Shown here one piece after another: positions 26,606 through 33,757 of a stretch of DNA of 64,000 bases. The stretch is from the NCBI RefSeq assembly GCF_947501385.1, contig NZ_CANMVP010000016.1, positions 49,119 to 113,118 of the forward strand, in the 5' to 3' direction. Made by a program: the position numbers and the translations under genes. This stretch comes from an uncultured Polaribacter sp. (GTDB lineage: Bacteria; Bacteroidota; Bacteroidia; Flavobacteriales; Flavobacteriaceae). Numbering within the stretch: the first letter of the stretch is position 1; every line of letters begins with the position of its first letter. The notes beneath the pieces were generated by a model. It was not told where the DNA came from. It made no database searches and was given only the letters and a program-made list of their open reading frames with translations.

Positions 26606-27271
26606 ATGCAGGTAAAAATAGGAGATAGCTGGAAAAATATTTTACAAAATGAGTTTGAGAAACCGTATTTTAAAGATTTGACAAGTTTTGTGAAATCGGA
26701 GTATGAAAATCACACCTGTTTTCCTGCAGGAAAGGATATTTTTGCTGCCTTTGATTATTGTTCTTTAGAGGCTTTAAAAGTGGTGATTATTGGGCAAGAT
26801 CCGTATCACGGACCCAAACAAGCCAATGGTTTGTGCTTTTCTGTAAAAGACGGCATCAAACATCCGCCATCTTTAATCAATATTTTTAAAGAAATTACCA
26901 CCGATTTACATACAGCATATCCAGAAAGTGGGAATTTAGAAAAATGGGCAAAACAAGGCGTATTATTATTAAACGCAACCTTAACTGTTAGAGCGCACGA
27001 GGCTGGAAGTCACCAAAAGCAAGGTTGGGAAACCTTTACGGACGCTGTAATCGAACAAATTTCTAACGAAAAAGAAAATGTTGTCTTTTTACTTTGGGGC
27101 GGTTTTGCAAAGAAGAAAGTAAAGCTTATTGATACTAAAAAACATCATGTTTTAACCTCTGGACATCCTTCTCCTTTAAGTGCAAACAGAGGGTACTGGT
27201 TTGGAAATGAACATTTTTCGAAGACAAATGCGATTTTAAAAGAGCTTGGGAAAGAAAACATTGAGTGGTAA
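26606..27271 (+). CDS. ung: Uracil-DNA glycosylase, family 1
   Basis: 221 residues, the usual length. Water-activating motif GQDPYHGPKQANGLCFSV (about 61-78), the uracil-binding LLLNATLTV and the HPSPLSANRGYW loop (about 187-198) with the catalytic His. It excises uracil from DNA in base-excision repair. Monocistronic by appearance. Confidence 0.97.
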   Translation: MQVKIGDSWKNILQNEFEKPYFKDLTSFVKSEYENHTCFPAGKDIFAAFDYCSLEALKVVIIGQDPYHGPKQANGLCFSVKDGIKHPPSLINIFKEITTDLHTAYPESGNLEKWAKQGVLLLNATLTVRAHEAGSHQKQGWETFTDAVIEQISNEKENVVFLLWGGFAKKKVKLIDTKKHHVLTSGHPSPLSANRGYWFGNEHFSKTNAILKELGKENIEW

Positions 27272-27302
27272 ATATTCAGCAAGGGAAGCATGCTTCCTTG
27301 TC

Positions 27303-27332
27303 AATAAAAAAATCCGCTAAAAAGCGGATTCA
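27303..27332 (-). terminator. Terminator of the small lipoprotein gene
   Basis: AATCCGCT/AGCGGATT stem (27311-27330); the T-run is on the minus strand, so it ends the 46-aa lipoprotein transcript rather than ung. Confidence 0.75.
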
Positions 27333-27361
27333 TTGAATTTGAAATTAAGAAACAAACGGAT

Positions 27362-27502
27362 TTATAAAAAATCTGCTTGCTTTGCTATTGTTTGGTTTGT
27401 TAGGGAAGCGTCAGCCAAACCACAAGAGCTCGAGGTACTTCTACAAGAAGAAAAACAAATAATTCCTACGATACAAATTGCAACAAATACTACTTTTTTC
27501 AT
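27362..27502 (-). CDS. Small lipoprotein, 46 aa
   Basis: A short gene read directly: MKKVVFVAICIVGIICFSSC and then a 26-residue Ser/Ala-rich mature part. The lipobox FSSC gives Cys20 as lipidation site. It has its own terminator and lies 19 bp downstream of the binding-protein gene on the same strand, so it may be the last gene of that operon. Peptides of this size are common envelope lipoproteins in Flavobacteria; function unknown. Confidence 0.7.
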   Translation of the reverse strand: MKKVVFVAICIVGIICFSSCRSTSSSCGLADASLTNQTIAKQADFL

Positions 27503-27521
27503 TATTTAATATTTTAACGGG

Positions 27522-28382
27522 CTAAATGTACATATTTTTTATGAATTCGCCCGAATTTTTCTTCTTTTCTATAACGTTATACCGCAGCATTTTATTTTGA
27601 ATACGTGTAATTAAGTTTTTTGTAATGGGTTTTCCGTCATTCCATTCTGTGATTTTTAGCCACTTCTGAATGTCTTCTATTTGCTGTTCATAGCGTTCTG
27701 CTAAAACTTCGTCAATATTAGGAATGTCTTTAAAATTGGTGGTTTGCTGATTGATAATGTCTAAAACTTTTTTGACTTCCTCAAAATTATTTTCTAAAAT
27801 TTCATTTCTAACAGCTACCACAAAACAGGGCCAAGGTGTTGGGCAATCGTCAATTCTTCTAAAAGTACCATTGTCTACCAAAGGTTTGGTGGTAAAGTGT
27901 TCCCACATAAAATAATCTGCAGTGCCGTTGGTAAGTGCATCAATGCCTCCTTGTAAATTACCAATGACTTTAAATCTTAGATTTTCGACATTCCAACCTT
28001 GATTGAACGCATTTACAATTGCCATTAAATGAGAGCCAGAACCAAACCTGCTGATGGCAATTGTGGCGTGTTCTAAATCTTTAATCTTTTTAAATTTTGA
28101 GTGTGCAGCTACATGAATTCCCCAAATTAAAGGTGTTTTTACAAAGGTTTGTACAATTTTAGAAGGATTTCCGTCTGCAATATCTTTGATAATTCCTTCT
28201 GTTAAAACAATGGCAATATCAACATCACCAGAACGCAAAGCTTTGCACATGGCACCCGTGCCTCCAGGATAATCTTGCCAACGAAGATTGATATTTTCTT
28301 TGGTATATTCTTTATTTTTTAGCGTTACATACCAAGGATAATTAAAGTGTTCTGGTACACCACCAACTTTTAAATCTGTCAT
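27522..28382 (-). CDS. Cytosolic type-2 periplasmic-binding-fold protein (Ca3427-like)
   Basis: 286 residues with the fold of NMT1/ThiY-type solute-binding proteins (LKVGGVPEHFNYPWYVTLKN; YPGGTGAMCKALRSGDVDIA), but no signal peptide or lipobox, so it stays in the cytosol. It resembles the Ca3427-like group, which I recall as related to thiamine-pyrimidine-binding folds. It is the third gene of a tight operon with DUF1835 and nucleoside phosphorylase genes: its start directly abuts the stop before it. That suggests a role in nucleoside or base metabolism rather than import; this is inference. Confidence 0.75.
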   Translation of the reverse strand: MTDLKVGGVPEHFNYPWYVTLKNKEYTKENINLRWQDYPGGTGAMCKALRSGDVDIAIVLTEGIIKDIADGNPSKIVQTFVKTPLIWGIHVAAHSKFKKIKDLEHATIAISRFGSGSHLMAIVNAFNQGWNVENLRFKVIGNLQGGIDALTNGTADYFMWEHFTTKPLVDNGTFRRIDDCPTPWPCFVVAVRNEILENNFEEVKKVLDIINQQTTNFKDIPNIDEVLAERYEQQIEDIQKWLKITEWNDGKPITKNLITRIQNKMLRYNVIEKKKNSGEFIKNMYI

Positions 28383-29252
28383 CTATTCTACTAATTTATC
28401 GAGCGTATAAAGAATTAAATTTTCAACTACTTTATTGTAATCTTCACTAAAAGTTCCATTGGCTCTGTTTGCAATAATTGCATTCATAGAAATGGCTTTA
28501 TGTCCTAGCAATTTAGACAACCCATAAATTGCAGAAGTTTCCATTTCTAAATTGGTAATTTTCTTTCCTTCAAATTGAAAAGAATCGATCTTATTATTTA
28601 AATCGGCATCTTGTAATGGCAATCTTAAAACCCTTCCTTGAGGACCGTAAAAACCACCAGCAGTTGCTGTAATTCCTGTAAAAGTTTTATTAGAAGACAA
28701 TTTTTCTGCTAATTTACGGCTGTTTTCAACCAAAATAGGAGTTGATTTTTTAGCACTCCAATTCGTATGTTGTACAAAAGCTGTTGCTATTTCTGTATTT
28801 GAAATTGCATCTATTTGGTAGGAGTGCAGCATGCCGTTTAAATCTAAGGCATGAGAACTTATTAAAAAGGAGTCTACTGGAATGTCTTTTTGCAAAGAAC
28901 CAGAAGTACCAATTCTAACAATATGTAAAGATGTTAAGTCGGCTTTTGGTTGTCTGGTTGCTAAATTGATATTTACCAAAGCATCTAACTCATTTAACAC
29001 GATATCGATATTGTCTGGTCCAATGCCCGTAGAAATTACAGACAATCTTTTGCCTTTATAGGTTCCTGTGGAAGTTTTAAATTCTCTTTTTTGTGTGGTA
29101 AATTCTACAGCATCAAAAGACGCTGTAATTTTATCAACTCGATCTTGATCGCCAACAAAAATAATAGTGGTGGCAATATTTTCTGGTCTTAAATTCAAAT
29201 GGTAAATACTTCCATCTGGATTTAAGATGAGTTCAGATTGTTTAATACTCAT
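28383..29252 (-). CDS. Nucleoside phosphorylase
   Basis: 289 residues of the PNP/UDP family. Visible landmarks: phosphate-site GDQDRVDKI, VIRIGTSG-like VRIGTSGSLQKDIPVDSFLI, and NLEMETSAIYGLSKLLGH with the active-site Met-Glu pair. It cleaves a nucleoside with phosphate; uridine or purine specificity cannot be fixed from sequence. Middle gene of a three-gene operon with no spacing on either side. Confidence 0.88.
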   Translation of the reverse strand: MSIKQSELILNPDGSIYHLNLRPENIATTIIFVGDQDRVDKITASFDAVEFTTQKREFKTSTGTYKGKRLSVISTGIGPDNIDIVLNELDALVNINLATRQPKADLTSLHIVRIGTSGSLQKDIPVDSFLISSHALDLNGMLHSYQIDAISNTEIATAFVQHTNWSAKKSTPILVENSRKLAEKLSSNKTFTGITATAGGFYGPQGRVLRLPLQDADLNNKIDSFQFEGKKITNLEMETSAIYGLSKLLGHKAISMNAIIANRANGTFSEDYNKVVENLILYTLDKLVE

Positions 29253-30197
29253 TTAAGATGTTATTTGTAGCAGCTTTTCAGTATTGGTATTGTATAAAAA
29301 GCTATATTTTTTAGAGCCACCAAGATATGAATTATCAGCACGTAATTGGCCGTAAAAATTCACTTGATTTTCTAAAACTTGCTGCCCTTTTTTTGAGAGT
29401 TTTACAGGATTAAATGAAGAAAATAATTTTTGTAAATTCTCTATGTTGTGCTCATATTGTAGATCACCAAAACCATATACTTCTTGATCTTTTAAAAGTT
29501 GATGTACCAATTGTTTTTTTGAGGAAAATTGATGCGCATTTGCAGTTTTTAGAATGGTATTTTCTACTTTATTTAAACCGTTTTTAATGGAAGGAAAACG
29601 CTGTAAATGAGCTTCTATAGCAGTTGCTAAATATTTAAAAGGAGAGTTTTTATTAAATTTATAAATGGTTTCGATACGAAGTGGACTGTCTGAACAATAC
29701 AACTGCCAAATATAATCTGCATATTCAATATCATCTTGAGTTAACTCAATTTTATCTGTATAATGTTGGCGAATTTGTTCTTCAGAAAGCTCCGTTAAAC
29801 TAAGCATTTTCTCAACGCCTTCTACTTTCCCACTAGCAACTAAAGAAATATGGTATCCTTTTCTATACCGTTTTAACCAGCTGATAACGGCAATCATATT
29901 AATTTGACAAAACAAATCATAATCAAACCAAAGTACAATTTCTTTTTGCTCTTTTTTATTACAGAGGTTTCTGTATTCTTTGACGGTATAATTGATAAAT
30001 TTCTGTTTGCTTACTTTGTAGGAAGATTTAAAAAATTCAAACCTATTTTTCCAAAAGTTTTCACTACCAACATCTACAGTGGTTTTACCTTCGCATAGCA
30101 TTTCTCTCCAGGTTATAAATTCACCAGAAATCTTTAATTTTTTAAGATAATTTGTAGTGTAATCTCCGTTAGTAATATGTAATATTGAATCTACCAT
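29253..30197 (-). CDS. DUF1835-domain protein
   Basis: 314 residues starting SILHITNGDYTTNYLKKLKI, the DUF1835 pattern, followed by IVLWFDYDLFCQINMIAVIS. The family has no firm function. It is the first gene of the operon with nucleoside phosphorylase and the cytosolic binding-fold protein, directly abutting the former. No signal peptide or membrane segment is seen, so it is cytosolic. Confidence 0.78.
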   Translation of the reverse strand: MVDSILHITNGDYTTNYLKKLKISGEFITWREMLCEGKTTVDVGSENFWKNRFEFFKSSYKVSKQKFINYTVKEYRNLCNKKEQKEIVLWFDYDLFCQINMIAVISWLKRYRKGYHISLVASGKVEGVEKMLSLTELSEEQIRQHYTDKIELTQDDIEYADYIWQLYCSDSPLRIETIYKFNKNSPFKYLATAIEAHLQRFPSIKNGLNKVENTILKTANAHQFSSKKQLVHQLLKDQEVYGFGDLQYEHNIENLQKLFSSFNPVKLSKKGQQVLENQVNFYGQLRADNSYLGGSKKYSFLYNTNTEKLLQITS

Positions 30198-30335
30198 AAT
30201 TAAAAAACAACGTTTTTGCTACGTTTTTATTGTGTTATACCAATTTTCGACCAAAATATTAGTAGCAAACAACCTTTTTTATTTTGTATAAAGATAAAAA
30301 AAATTCATTATATTTTAACATTGATAAAATAAAAA

Positions 30336-30659
30336 TTATCCTCCTACGCGTTTCACCTTGAAACCTTTGTCTTTTAACATCGTCATTATTTTATCACGAT
30401 AATCTCCTTGAATAATAATTTTATCATCTTTAAAACTACCTCCCACAGAAAGCTTCGTCTTAATTTCTTTTGCTAAAATTTTAAAATCTGAAGTTGCGCC
30501 CGTATAGCCTTCTAAAATAGTAATTGGTTTTCCTTTGCGCTTTTCATATTTACAAATAATAGGCGCTTCTTGTAACCAAATATTAGATTTCTCTTTTTTG
30601 GGTACTACCGTTTCCTTGTGTTCTGGAAATAAATTTTTTAATTGATCTTTAAAATCCAT
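30336..30659 (-). CDS. SUI1/YciH-like translation factor
   Basis: 107 residues from ATG 30659. The SUI1 core is at the C-terminus: KRKGKPITILEGYTG, then LSVGGSFKDDKIIIQGDYRD and the end KGFKVKRVGG. Related to eukaryotic eIF1 and bacterial YciH, which affects initiation fidelity. A GTG 15 bp further upstream is in frame but lies in repeat-derived sequence, so I prefer the ATG. Confidence 0.9.
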   Translation of the reverse strand: MDFKDQLKNLFPEHKETVVPKKEKSNIWLQEAPIICKYEKRKGKPITILEGYTGATSDFKILAKEIKTKLSVGGSFKDDKIIIQGDYRDKIMTMLKDKGFKVKRVGG

Positions 30660-30665
30660 TTTTTT

Positions 30666-30715
30666 AGTCTTCACTTTTCAGTTCTCAGTCTTCAGTTGGC
30701 AGTCTCCAGTCTGTT
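30666..30715. repeat. CAGTCTTCAGTTGGCAGT-type repeat, left copy
   Basis: CAGTTCTCAGTCTTCAGTTG followed by GCAGTCTCCAGTCTG. An inverted partner (CTTACTGCCAACTGAAGACT) lies at 31081-31100. The MITE copy 2 sits between the two, suggesting it landed inside an older repeat-bounded segment. Confidence 0.6.
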
Positions 30716-30740
30716 ACTTTGACTAAAATTTATTGTTCTA

Positions 30741-30918
30741 CCCGTTGTGCATTTTGAGTTAAATGTATTGCAAAATGTCAGTTCGAGTGATTTTTTGATA
30801 AAAAAATAGTATCGAGAACTAGTTTAGAAACGAAAATTCTTATTCTCGATACAAATTTCACTTATTTCAATCGTGAAATTCACTCGAATTGACAGAATTT
30901 ATCAAAATGCACAACGGG
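30741..30918. mobile_element. 178-bp MITE, copy 2
   Basis: Same length and the same 17-bp perfect terminal inverted repeats as copy 1, with three base differences by direct comparison. The flanks TTTATTGTTCTA (30729-30740) and TTTATTGTTCTT (30919-30930) match at 11 of 12 positions, which suggests a longer target duplication than the 9 bp at copy 1. It is intergenic here. Confidence 0.9.
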
Positions 30919-31055
30919 TTTATTGTTCTTTTTAATTCTATTAGCTTGCAAACAAGTCTAGCTCAGTCCCGAAATTTCGGAAGAAACGACATCCTTTTTG
31001 TTTTTTTACAAAAAGATATTGTGGAAAGCTGGAAATAGCTCCTGAAAAATAGTAT

Positions 31056-31105
31056 TCAGTCTCTAGTTTGTTGTTGACTGCTTACTGCCAACTGAAGACT
31101 GCTTA
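31056..31105. repeat. CAGTCTTCAGTTGGCAGT-type repeat, right inverted copy
   Basis: TTGACTGCTTACTGCCAACT then GAAGACTGCTTACTTC, inverted relative to the copy at 30666. It runs into the last codons of the 2OG-Fe(II) oxygenase gene, whose stop is at 31103. The spacer 30660-31102 holds the two repeats, the MITE and no gene. Confidence 0.6.
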
Positions 31106-32050
31106 CTTCTTCAGTCCTAATTCGAGTAAACGTTGGTCTAAAAATTCGCCAGCAGTAATATCCTCAAATTGTTTTGGGTTTTCTTCATCAATACAATTCT
31201 CTAAAACATCTAATTTCATTTCTGATATGGGATGCATAAAAAACGGAATCGAATAACGCGAAGTTCCCCACATTTCTTTTGGCGGATTCGTTACTCTATG
31301 AATGGTAGATTTTAGTTTGTTATTACTGTGTCTAGACAACATATCGCCCACATTAATCATCAATTCATCTGGGGCTGCCATCGCATCGATCCAATCTCCT
31401 TTATGATTTTGAACTTGCAAACCTTTTCCTTGCGCGCCCATTAACAGCGTAATTAAATTAATATCTCCATGCGCTGCAGCTCTTTCTGCACCTTTGGGTT
31501 CTGTTTGTATTGGCGGATAATGAATTGGGCGTAGAATGCTATTTCCATTTTTGATATACTTATCAAAATAAGTTTCCTCTAAACCTAAGTGCAATGCCAA
31601 AGAACGCAACACATATTTGGCTGTTTTTTCTAACATTTTAAAGGTTTGTTTCCCGACTTCATTAAACTTCGGAAGTTCTTCAACCACCACATTTTCTGGG
31701 TATTGTTTTGCTCTTTCAGCATCGTCTTCTACATATTGTCCAAAATGCCAAAACTCTTTTAAATCGCCTTCTTTTTTTCCTTTTGCAGATTCTTTCCCGA
31801 AAGAAACATATCCACGTTGGCCTCCAATTTCAGGAATTTCATATTTCTCTTTTGTAGCTACTGGCAAATCAAAAAAGTTCTTAATTTCATCATATAAATC
31901 CGTCACTAAGGTATCCTCTAAAAAATGACCTTTTAATGCGACAAAACCAATGTTTTCATAGGCGTGCCCAATTTCATCTATAAATTTTTGCTTTCTATTT
32001 TTATCATCAGATAGAAAGTCTGCTAAGTTTACACTTGGTATTTTATTCAT
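31103..32050 (-). CDS. Isopenicillin-N-synthase-family 2OG-Fe(II) oxygenase
   Basis: 315 residues. N-terminal DIOX_N-type start (IPSVNLADFLSDDKNRKQKF), iron ligands in AAHGDINLITLL (His, Asp) and RHSNNKLKSTIHRVTNP (His), and the 2-oxoglutarate-binding RYSIPFFMHP. It oxidises an unknown small substrate with Fe(II), O2 and 2-oxoglutarate. Such genes are widespread in Flavobacteria outside antibiotic clusters. Monocistronic by appearance. Confidence 0.87.
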   Translation of the reverse strand: MNKIPSVNLADFLSDDKNRKQKFIDEIGHAYENIGFVALKGHFLEDTLVTDLYDEIKNFFDLPVATKEKYEIPEIGGQRGYVSFGKESAKGKKEGDLKEFWHFGQYVEDDAERAKQYPENVVVEELPKFNEVGKQTFKMLEKTAKYVLRSLALHLGLEETYFDKYIKNGNSILRPIHYPPIQTEPKGAERAAAHGDINLITLLMGAQGKGLQVQNHKGDWIDAMAAPDELMINVGDMLSRHSNNKLKSTIHRVTNPPKEMWGTSRYSIPFFMHPISEMKLDVLENCIDEENPKQFEDITAGEFLDQRLLELGLKK

Positions 32051-32105
32051 AATTGTAAATTATTAAAAGGGTGTTAAAGTTACTAAAAATAGCGGAATGA
32101 ATCGT

Positions 32106-32834
32106 TTATTTATTTTTCTTAGAAAACGGAATTAAATAACTTAAGGTATAATTGAAGCCAAAACCAGAATTGCTTTCAAAAATTCTATTGAAACCTGGTG
32201 CATACAATGTTTTAAATCCATCGGGCTCTTTTACGCTCATTAAAATTTTGTAAGAAATACTAAAACTAACAAAGAGGTTATTAAGCGTTTCAGCTTTTAC
32301 ACCTAACATTAATTCAGACCAATGTGCATTTAAACTCGATGCTGTAATTGGTGCTGTATTTGTTGCTGCGGGAAAATAATCACCATAAATTGCATCTGAA
32401 ACATTAGGAGTATAGCTATTTAACGTTTGGTCGAACAGACTAAAACCGTATCTGTAACCAACAAAGATTTCATTATTCATGTCTAACCAATTTTGGTAGG
32501 CATTGTAATTAAACCCTAAACGAATATAGTTTCCTTTAGATGTTGAGTTAGAAACCATAAATTCGTCGGACGTATTTTCTTCATAACCAATTTCTGCTGC
32601 GGCATAAAAGTTTTTAGAAATTCTATAATCTCCAACAATTTCAAAGCCACTATAATCGCCATTGAATTGTGCTTTTATAGGCCTGCTAATATCGATTCCA
32701 ACACGTAAACCATATTTGGTTTTGTAAATAATAGTGTCTTTTTCTTTGTTAAAAATACTATCTTTTTCTTGTTCTTGAGAAAAACTTTCAGCAAAAACAA
32801 ATAGCAAAAAAATGCTAATGAAATATTTGTACAT
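32106..32834 (-). CDS. DUF6048-like outer-membrane beta-barrel protein
   Basis: 242 residues from ATG 32834 (MYKYFISIFLLFVFAESFSQ, a clean signal peptide); six more codons with an ATG at 32852 are possible but would put MIKTQH before the signal. The mature part has regular amphipathic strands (YRISKNFYAAAEIGYEENTS, LFVSFSISYKILMS, ending FNYTLSYLIPFSKK). It overlaps the preceding lipoprotein gene by 20 bp. From memory these two families occur together, often near rlmD. Confidence 0.75.
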   Translation of the reverse strand: MYKYFISIFLLFVFAESFSQEQEKDSIFNKEKDTIIYKTKYGLRVGIDISRPIKAQFNGDYSGFEIVGDYRISKNFYAAAEIGYEENTSDEFMVSNSTSKGNYIRLGFNYNAYQNWLDMNNEIFVGYRYGFSLFDQTLNSYTPNVSDAIYGDYFPAATNTAPITASSLNAHWSELMLGVKAETLNNLFVSFSISYKILMSVKEPDGFKTLYAPGFNRIFESNSGFGFNYTLSYLIPFSKKNK

Positions 32835-33300
32835 GTGCTGTGTTTTGATCATCTATAGTTAAAATAGTACTGGGTGTGAAATCTGTAATCCAAGAATTGG
32901 TATCTGAAGAAAAGTCTAAATTTTTAAAAAGAATTTTAAATCCACAAGATCTAGAAACATATTCCTCTTCCGTGTCATATTGTATCGTAAAGGTTGCAAT
33001 TTCATTATTAGCTTCTACACCATCAGTAGCATTTTTCTTTAAAGTATATACAGTTTCTGATGTTCTAGAATTTAGAGGAATTGCAATACTATCTAAACTC
33101 TGAGCGGTAAAAAGACTGTCTATTTTACCGTCGCCTATGATTGAAAACCGTTGCACTTTTTTTAGAGTCTCTCTGTTGGTATCATCATAAAAAGTAATGA
33201 TTAATTTTGAAGTAACAGGGTTCTGTGTACAAAAATCATCTTTTTCGCAGGCGGAAAAAATGGCAAGAAATAATAAAAAAATGGAAAAACGCTTTTTCAC
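32815..33300 (-). CDS. DUF6452-like lipoprotein
   Basis: 161 residues; GTG start at 33300 directly before a lipoprotein signal (KKRFSIFLLFLAIFSACEKD, lipobox FSAC, Cys18). Mature part beta-rich with NPVTSKLIITFYDDTNRETL and a C-terminal SWITDFTPSTILTIDDQNTA. It overlaps the beta-barrel gene, so the two are coupled and probably cooperate at the outer membrane. Function unknown. Confidence 0.75.
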   Translation of the reverse strand: MKKRFSIFLLFLAIFSACEKDDFCTQNPVTSKLIITFYDDTNRETLKKVQRFSIIGDGKIDSLFTAQSLDSIAIPLNSRTSETVYTLKKNATDGVEANNEIATFTIQYDTEEEYVSRSCGFKILFKNLDFSSDTNSWITDFTPSTILTIDDQNTAHVQIFH

Positions 33301-33331
33301 AAGGTAAAGATAAGAATTAGTGTATGTTGAA

Positions 33332-33622
33332 TTATTCTTCTACTTCTACAATTTTATTGATTGCAGCGGCCAATTTAAAGTCTAATTCTGTAACGCCGTC
33401 CGCATCATGAGTGGTTAAGGTAATATCTAAGGTATTATACACATTTGTCCATTCTGGATGATGATTTAAAGCCTCACACTCAAAAGCAATTCTGTTCATA
33501 GCAGACATACAATCTTTAAAATTGTCAAATTCAAAATCTGTATGCAGTGCATTGTCATAAAAATCCCAATCTTGTAAAGAGGTTAACTTTTTTTCTATTT
33601 CTAATTCTGTAAGTTTTTTCAT
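33332..33622 (-). CDS. 4a-hydroxytetrahydrobiopterin dehydratase
   Basis: 96 residues, the usual size of pterin-4a-carbinolamine dehydratase (PCD/DCoH). The signature is CEALNHHPEWTNVYNTLDIT followed by LTTHDADGVTELD, with the catalytic His-His pair. It recycles pterin cofactor for aromatic amino acid hydroxylases. It is 31 bp upstream of the DUF6452-like gene and probably heads that operon. Confidence 0.93.
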   Translation of the reverse strand: MKKLTELEIEKKLTSLQDWDFYDNALHTDFEFDNFKDCMSAMNRIAFECEALNHHPEWTNVYNTLDITLTTHDADGVTELDFKLAAAINKIVEVEE

Positions 33623-33757
33623 TTTGAAAAGTATTAATTTTTATCAAAAGTAACTATTTTAATTTTTATTTTCTGACTTAAATATACCTAGTTGTAGGTA
33701 TTGTATAAAATTAAACTTCAATCTAATTTTATACACTATAACTTTAATGAATATATT

